Source: DATBRV01 sp036560145 (GTDB taxonomy: Bacteria > Myxococcota_A > UBA9160 > SMWR01). Taken from it: a DNA stretch of 64,000 nucleotides. Positions 59,927-64,000 of the stretch are shown piece after piece (position 1 is the first letter of the stretch; each line of letters opens with the position of its first letter). The stretch is taken from NCBI GenBank assembly GCA_036560145.1, contig DATBRV010000097.1, positions 1 through 64,000 on the forward strand, in the 5' to 3' direction. The notes under the pieces were generated by a model. The model was not told the DNA's origin, did no database searches, and was given only the letters and a program-made list of their open reading frames with translations. The translations under genes and the position numbers were made by a program.

Positions 59927-61501
59927 TTGCCGATCACCACCCTCGCCGAGATCCTGCGCACGCACGCCGCGGGGCGCGGCGGCGCGCCCGCCATGCGCTG
60001 CGGCGACCGGAGCTGGACCTACACCGAGCTGCGAAACGAATCGGCCCGCGTGGCCCAGGCGCTGCTCGCCGACGGCGTGGCTCCGCAGCAGCGCGTGGCC
60101 GTGCTCGACAAGAACGCGGGCGAGTACTTCACCTTCCTCTTCGGCGCCTGCATGGCGAACGCCGTGACGCTGGCCGTCAACTGGCGCCTCTCGCCGCGCG
60201 AGATGGAGTACATCCTGAACCACGCGGAGACGCAGGTGCTGCTGGTCGGCCAGGAGTTCCTGGGCCACATCGAGAAGATGAAGCTCGAGGGCGTGCGCCG
60301 CATCGTGGTGCTGGGGGAGAGCGCGGGTCCGCACACGCGCTACCAGGATTGGATCGCGCCCCACCCGCCGGTCGATCCCGAGATCGCGAGCGGCCCCGAC
60401 GACACCTGCTACCAGCTCTATACGTCCGGCACGACCGGCCTGCCCAAGGGCGTCGAGCTCACGAATCGCAACCTGCTCTCGGCGATGGACGTGGGGCAGG
60501 AGGTCTGGTCGTTCGATGCGGAGAGCGTGAACCTCGTCGCCATGCCGCTCTTCCACATCTCGGGGAGCGGCTGGGGCATCGCCGCCTTCTACGCGGGCGG
60601 CGTGAACGTGCTGCTGCGCGAGGTGAATCCCGCGGAGATCCTGCGGCTCGTTCAGCAATTCCGCGTGAGCAACGCTCTCTTCGTGCCGGCGGTGCTCCAG
60701 ATCCTGCTCGGCACGCCGGGCGTCGAGACGACCGACTTCTCCTCGCTGCGCAAGGTGGTGTATGGCGCCTCTCCCATCAGCGAGGCCGTGCTGGTGCGAT
60801 CCATCCAGACCTTCGGCTGCGGCTTCGTGCAGGCCTATGGCCTCACCGAGACCACCGGCGGCATCGTCGCGCTGCGCGCCGAGGACCACGATCCGGGCGG
60901 GCCGCGTGCGCGGCTGCTGCGTTCGGCGGGGACGCCCTGGGGCGACGTCGAGCTCCGCATCGTCGATCCCGCGTCGGGCCGCGACCTCGCCGAAGGCGAG
61001 GTCGGCGAGATCTGGTCGCGCAGCGCGCAGAACATGAAGGGCTACTGGCGCAACCCCGAGGCCACCGCGCAGGCCTACCCCGAAGGACGCGACGCGAGCG
61101 GGCTGGGCTGGTTCCGCACGGGGGATGCCGGCTACATCCGGGAAGGCTTCCTCTTCATCCACGACCGCGTGAAGGACATGATCGTGTCGGGCGGGGAGAA
61201 CATCTACCCGGCCGAGATCGAGAACGTGCTGATGGGCCATCCCGACGTCGCGGACGTCGCCGTGATCGGCGTGCCCTCCGAGCGCTGGGGCGAGACGGTG
61301 AAGGCCGTGATCGTGCCGAAGCCCGGGGCCGCCGCCTCCGACGAGTCGCTCCTCGCGTACTGCCGCGAGCGCCTCGCCGGCTTCAAGTGCCCGACGTCCA
61401 TCGACCGCGTCGCGACGCTTCCGCGCAATCCGTCGGGCAAGCTGCTCAAGACCCTGATCCGCGAGCCCTACTGGGAAGGACGCGCGCGCCGGGTGAACTG
61501 A
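59927..61501 (+). CDS. Fatty acid--CoA ligase (AMP-dependent synthetase family)
   Basis: A 524-residue ANL-superfamily enzyme. The phosphate loop is YTSGTTGLPKGVELTN. YGLTETTGG, WFRTGDAGYIRE, DRVKDMIVSGGENIYPAEIE and the C-terminal catalytic Lys in NPSGKLLKT are all present. It activates a carboxylic acid, probably a fatty or aryl acid, to the CoA thioester via an acyl-AMP. TTG 59927 is preferred because GGAGG lies 8 bases upstream; the in-frame GTG at 59918 overlaps that ribosome-binding site. It could feed acyl-CoA dehydrogenase-type enzymes. It precedes an alpha/beta hydrolase gene by 23 bases. Confidence 0.92.
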   Translation: MPITTLAEILRTHAAGRGGAPAMRCGDRSWTYTELRNESARVAQALLADGVAPQQRVAVLDKNAGEYFTFLFGACMANAVTLAVNWRLSPREMEYILNHAETQVLLVGQEFLGHIEKMKLEGVRRIVVLGESAGPHTRYQDWIAPHPPVDPEIASGPDDTCYQLYTSGTTGLPKGVELTNRNLLSAMDVGQEVWSFDAESVNLVAMPLFHISGSGWGIAAFYAGGVNVLLREVNPAEILRLVQQFRVSNALFVPAVLQILLGTPGVETTDFSSLRKVVYGASPISEAVLVRSIQTFGCGFVQAYGLTETTGGIVALRAEDHDPGGPRARLLRSAGTPWGDVELRIVDPASGRDLAEGEVGEIWSRSAQNMKGYWRNPEATAQAYPEGRDASGLGWFRTGDAGYIREGFLFIHDRVKDMIVSGGENIYPAEIENVLMGHPDVADVAVIGVPSERWGETVKAVIVPKPGAAASDESLLAYCRERLAGFKCPTSIDRVATLPRNPSGKLLKTLIREPYWEGRARRVN

Positions 61502-61524
61502 GCGGCGCGCCGGGACGAGAAGGT

Positions 61525-62394
61525 ATGACGCCCGAAGCGTTCTACGCGTCCGCGAAGCTCGAGCGCCACGCGGTGGAGGACGCCACGCTGGCGGTGCGGC
61601 GCTACGGCCGCGGCCCGGCGCTGGTCCTGATCCACGGCTTTCCCGTGCACGGCTACACCTGGCGCGCGCTGCTCCCGAAGCTGGCGGAGCAGCGCACCTG
61701 CTTCGTCCTCGACCTGCCCGGCCTCGGCGATAGCGGCTGGACGGCCGCCACGGACTTCCAGTTCACGGCGCAGGCGCGCCGGGTCGCCGCCCTGCTCCCC
61801 GAGCTCGGGATCGACCGCTGCGCGCTGCTCGCCCACGACACCGGCGCCACCGTGGCGCGCCTGGCGGCGCTCGCCGAGCCGGCGCGCGTCGAGAAGCTGG
61901 CGATCATCAACACCGAGATCCCCGGCCACCGCCCGCCCTGGATCCCACTCTATGGTCATTTGACGCAGCTGCCCGGCTCCGCGGCGACGTTTCGCTGGCT
62001 GCTCGCGCGCGAGTGGTTCCGGCGCTCGGGCATGGGGCTCGGCGCGTTCTACACCGACCGCCGTCTCTTCGACGATCCGGCGCGCCTCGCGCCCTACCTG
62101 GATCCCGTGCTCGCCTCGCAGGAGCGCATGTGGGGAATGCTCGGGTACCTGCGCGGAATCGAGTGGAAGGTCGTCGACGCCTTGCGCGAGGGCCACGGGC
62201 GCTTGCAGGCGCCCGTGCTGCTGCTCTGGGGAGAGGACGACGTCACCTTCCCGGTCGCGCTCGGCGAGCGCATGACCTCCCAGTTCGGCGGGCCTGCGCG
62301 CTTCGTCCGCATCTCGCGAGCCTCCCTGATGCCGCACGAGGAGCGTCCCGAGGCGGTGTTGGCCTCGCTCCTGCCCTTCCTTAAGGACGCTTGA
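61525..62394 (+). CDS. Alpha/beta hydrolase, haloalkane dehalogenase/epoxide hydrolase-like
   Basis: A 289-residue alpha/beta hydrolase. The oxyanion segment is LIHGFPVHGYTW. The nucleophile elbow reads LLAHDTGATV, with Asp105 in place of Ser, as in haloalkane dehalogenases and epoxide hydrolases. LLLWGEDDVTFP holds the acidic residue, and LMPHEERPE the catalytic His. A cap region lies at about residues 135-205. Its location after a CoA ligase suggests breakdown of a xenobiotic or lipid, but the substrate is not evident. The ATG has GAGAAGG upstream. Confidence 0.85.
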   Translation: MTPEAFYASAKLERHAVEDATLAVRRYGRGPALVLIHGFPVHGYTWRALLPKLAEQRTCFVLDLPGLGDSGWTAATDFQFTAQARRVAALLPELGIDRCALLAHDTGATVARLAALAEPARVEKLAIINTEIPGHRPPWIPLYGHLTQLPGSAATFRWLLAREWFRRSGMGLGAFYTDRRLFDDPARLAPYLDPVLASQERMWGMLGYLRGIEWKVVDALREGHGRLQAPVLLLWGEDDVTFPVALGERMTSQFGGPARFVRISRASLMPHEERPEAVLASLLPFLKDA

Positions 62395-62449
62395 CACAAT
62401 CCCGCGATCGGTGAGACTCGGGCTCCCCCCCTGTTCAGGGGAACCCTGC

Positions 62450-64000
62450 ATGCGCATGGTCCGGCTCGTGGCGGCTCTTCTCGCGCTCGCTGCGGCTCCG
62501 CTCGGGACTTCGCAGGCGTCTCCCCCGGCCTTCCTCGTCAAAGACCTCGGCGAGCAGTCGGTGGCTCCGATGCAGGCGGGGCCCGACGGCATCGTCGTCT
62601 TCGGCGGCAGCATGTACTCCCAGGTCTGCATGGGCACGACGGGCTGCGAGCCGTGGAAGAGCGACGGCACCGCCGCGGGGACCGTGCTCCTCAAAGACAT
62701 CGTCCCCGGCGCCGGGGGCTCGTATCCCCATTCGTTCGTGGAGCGCAGCGGCGAGCTCTTCTTCGCCGTGGGCGCCGGCATCGACCGGCTCGAGCTCTGG
62801 AAGACCGACGGCAGCCAGGCCGGCACCGTGCGCGTCGCCGATTTCGGCGCGCGCCCCGGAGGCTTCGGAACGCGGCTCACGCTGGTGAACGGGACGCTCT
62901 TCTTCCCTGCGCACGATCCCGTGCACGGCCGCGAGCTCTGGAAGAGCGACGGCACGCCCGAGGGCACGCTGCTGGTGAAGGACATCGCCCCCGGAGCCGC
63001 CAGCTCGAGCCCGAGCGAGTACTGGGTGATCGGCCAGGGGAACACGCTCTTCTTCGCGGCCGACGACGGCGTGAATGGCCTCGAGCTGTGGAAGAGCGAC
63101 GGCTCGGACGCGGGCACGCAGCTGGTCAAGAACATCGGCCTCGGAAGCGCCAGCGGTTCGCCGGCCGGGCTCACCGTGGTGAATGGAACCCTCTTCTTCA
63201 GCGCGGACGATTTCGTCAAGGGCCGCGAGCTCTGGCGCAGCGATGGCACCACGGCCGGCACCCTGCTCGTGAAGGACCTCGTGGTCGGAGCGCAGGGATC
63301 TGACCCGTACGACCTCACGAGCGCGAATGGAATGCTCTTCTTCACGGGGTACATGCTCGGCTACGGGCTGTGGAAGAGCGACGGGACGGCGGCGGGAACC
63401 GTTCCCGTGTATCCCGGATACCCCTGCTGCGTCCAGGGAATCACGGCCGTGAACGGAACCCTCTTCTTCGCGGGCGCAGACGATGCGGGTCAGGAGCTGT
63501 GGAAGACGGACGGAACGGCCGCGGGAACGCTGCTGGTGCGCGACACCGTCCCCGGCTTCGAGTCGGGGTATCCCAGCGATCTCGCCGACCTGAACGGGAC
63601 GCTCTACTTCTTGGTGCAGACCCCGAGCACCGGCCGCGAGCCCTGGGTGAGCGACGGCACCCAGGCGGGGACCGTCCCGTTGCGCGACATCCGCCCCGGC
63701 GATGAGTCCTCGGACGCCAACGACTTCGTGAGCTTCGACGGAGCGGTCTACTTCACCGCGGATTCCGACGTGAGCCACGATTCCTTCTGGAGGAGCGACG
63801 GCACGCCCGCGGGAACGCAGCAGGTGATCCCAGATTTCCCTGCTGGCCGCTCGTCCGATCCGTGGGGGTTCCTGAACGTGGATGGGACCCTCTTTCTCGC
63901 GGCGAGGGATGCTTCCAACGACAGCGATCTCTGGAAGAGCGACGGGACGCAGGCGGGAACGGCGCTGCTGGCGGACATCGACTACGGAGTCGAGCCCGAG
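62450..64000 (+). CDS. Secreted ELWxxDGTxxGT-repeat protein (partial, runs off the window)
   Basis: The frame is open from ATG 62450 to the right edge, giving 517 codons and a missing C-terminus. A signal peptide (LVAALLALAAAPLGTSQA) precedes at least nine copies of a repeat of about 45-50 residues. Each copy has the core ELWKSDGTxxGTxLVKD, then NGTLFFxAxD (for example RELWKSDGTPEGTLLVKD, QELWKTDGTAAGTLLVRD and DLWKSDGTQAGTALLAD). Such hyalin-like repeats are predicted to form beta-propellers on secreted or surface proteins in myxobacteria and relatives. The function is unknown; adhesion or matrix structure is plausible. Confidence 0.88.
   Translation, partial: MRMVRLVAALLALAAAPLGTSQASPPAFLVKDLGEQSVAPMQAGPDGIVVFGGSMYSQVCMGTTGCEPWKSDGTAAGTVLLKDIVPGAGGSYPHSFVERSGELFFAVGAGIDRLELWKTDGSQAGTVRVADFGARPGGFGTRLTLVNGTLFFPAHDPVHGRELWKSDGTPEGTLLVKDIAPGAASSSPSEYWVIGQGNTLFFAADDGVNGLELWKSDGSDAGTQLVKNIGLGSASGSPAGLTVVNGTLFFSADDFVKGRELWRSDGTTAGTLLVKDLVVGAQGSDPYDLTSANGMLFFTGYMLGYGLWKSDGTAAGTVPVYPGYPCCVQGITAVNGTLFFAGADDAGQELWKTDGTAAGTLLVRDTVPGFESGYPSDLADLNGTLYFLVQTPSTGREPWVSDGTQAGTVPLRDIRPGDESSDANDFVSFDGAVYFTADSDVSHDSFWRSDGTPAGTQQVIPDFPAGRSSDPWGFLNVDGTLFLAARDASNDSDLWKSDGTQAGTALLADIDYGVEPE

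Noticed and set aside
62600..64000. Repeated AGCGACGGCACC/GGCACGC-like units at the right edge as a possible CRISPR or tandem repeat
   Set aside because: They encode the ELWxxDGTxxGT protein repeat and vary as codons do; there are no constant repeats with unique spacers.
1..64000. tRNA, rRNA, CRISPR, transposase or integrase genes
   Set aside because: No T-loop/anticodon-like patterns were found in intergenic DNA, and no array or DDE/tyrosine recombinase motif was found in any credible frame. Short gene-free gaps leave little room for them.

Overview
The window is a GC-rich (by eye roughly 70%), densely packed bacterial chromosome segment. It has about 53 protein genes and no tRNA, rRNA, CRISPR array, integrase or transposase that I can see. 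Many genes start at GTG or TTG, and neighbouring genes often overlap by 4 bases (ATGA or GTGA). The gene set suggests a free-living Gram-negative soil or sediment bacterium with a large genome, such as a deltaproteobacterial or myxobacterial relative. It includes apolipoprotein N-acyltransferase, OmpA-type outer membrane proteins, a MacAB-type exporter, PQQ synthesis, HD-GYP/PilZ signalling, ELWxxDGT-repeat and dockerin-tailed secreted proteins, and a eukaryote-type IleRS. The phylum is my inference only.

Layout. 1-5.6 kb: a sulfotransferase cut by the left edge, a small pyrophosphatase-family protein and a four-gene MacAB-like efflux operon, all on the minus strand. 5.8-10.6 kb: a sigma-54 activator without a sensor domain, a site-2 protease homologue, a methyltransferase, an aldehyde dehydrogenase and a membrane protein. 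10.6-13.3 kb: a glycan locus with a decayed glycosyltransferase copy, its intact paralogue, a NeuB-type synthase lacking the SAF domain, and an SDR. 13.5-16.6 kb: small envelope proteins (a collagen-like OmpA lipoprotein, a Thivi_2564-type membrane protein, a glycine-zipper lipoprotein and two exported proteins of unknown function), then a mosaic pseudogene containing a nearly identical copy of the pqqE 3' end. 16.7-22.9 kb: an acyl-CoA dehydrogenase-pqqB-pqqCD-pqqE-GT-C operon with no visible pqqA. 22.9-31.4 kb: ileS (type 2, with an insertion), an HD-GYP protein, mutM, an RqcH/NFACT protein and a quinone-oxidoreductase-like enzyme.

31.4-40.9 kb: a sulfatase with a dockerin-like tail, exported MsrA and MsrB, a membrane-anchored MutS-like ATPase, lnt, a secreted protein and a PDZ-membrane-GAF-like adenylate cyclase. 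40.9-47.6 kb is the most unusual block. Two tandem GT-B glycosyltransferase paralogues, apparently starting at ATT, are divergent from a tightly coupled PqqD/RRE-HprK-like kinase-GT2-GT2-nucleotidyltransferase operon. The PqqD-like protein carries a distinctive C-terminal tail that could be a modified or recognition peptide. 47.7-56.7 kb: a hybrid histidine kinase, a TIGR04073-OmpA fusion, two PilZ proteins, a PQQ-type sugar dehydrogenase (a likely consumer of the PQQ made upstream), a GT39 transferase and two proteins of unknown function. 56.7-64 kb: a MocR regulator with a palindromic operator, a double NTF2-like protein, a GNAT enzyme, an acyl-CoA ligase, an alpha/beta hydrolase with an Asp nucleophile, and an ELWxxDGT-repeat secreted protein cut by the right edge.

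All calls come from reading translated sequence. No database search was run, so family names rest on motifs and remembered family features.
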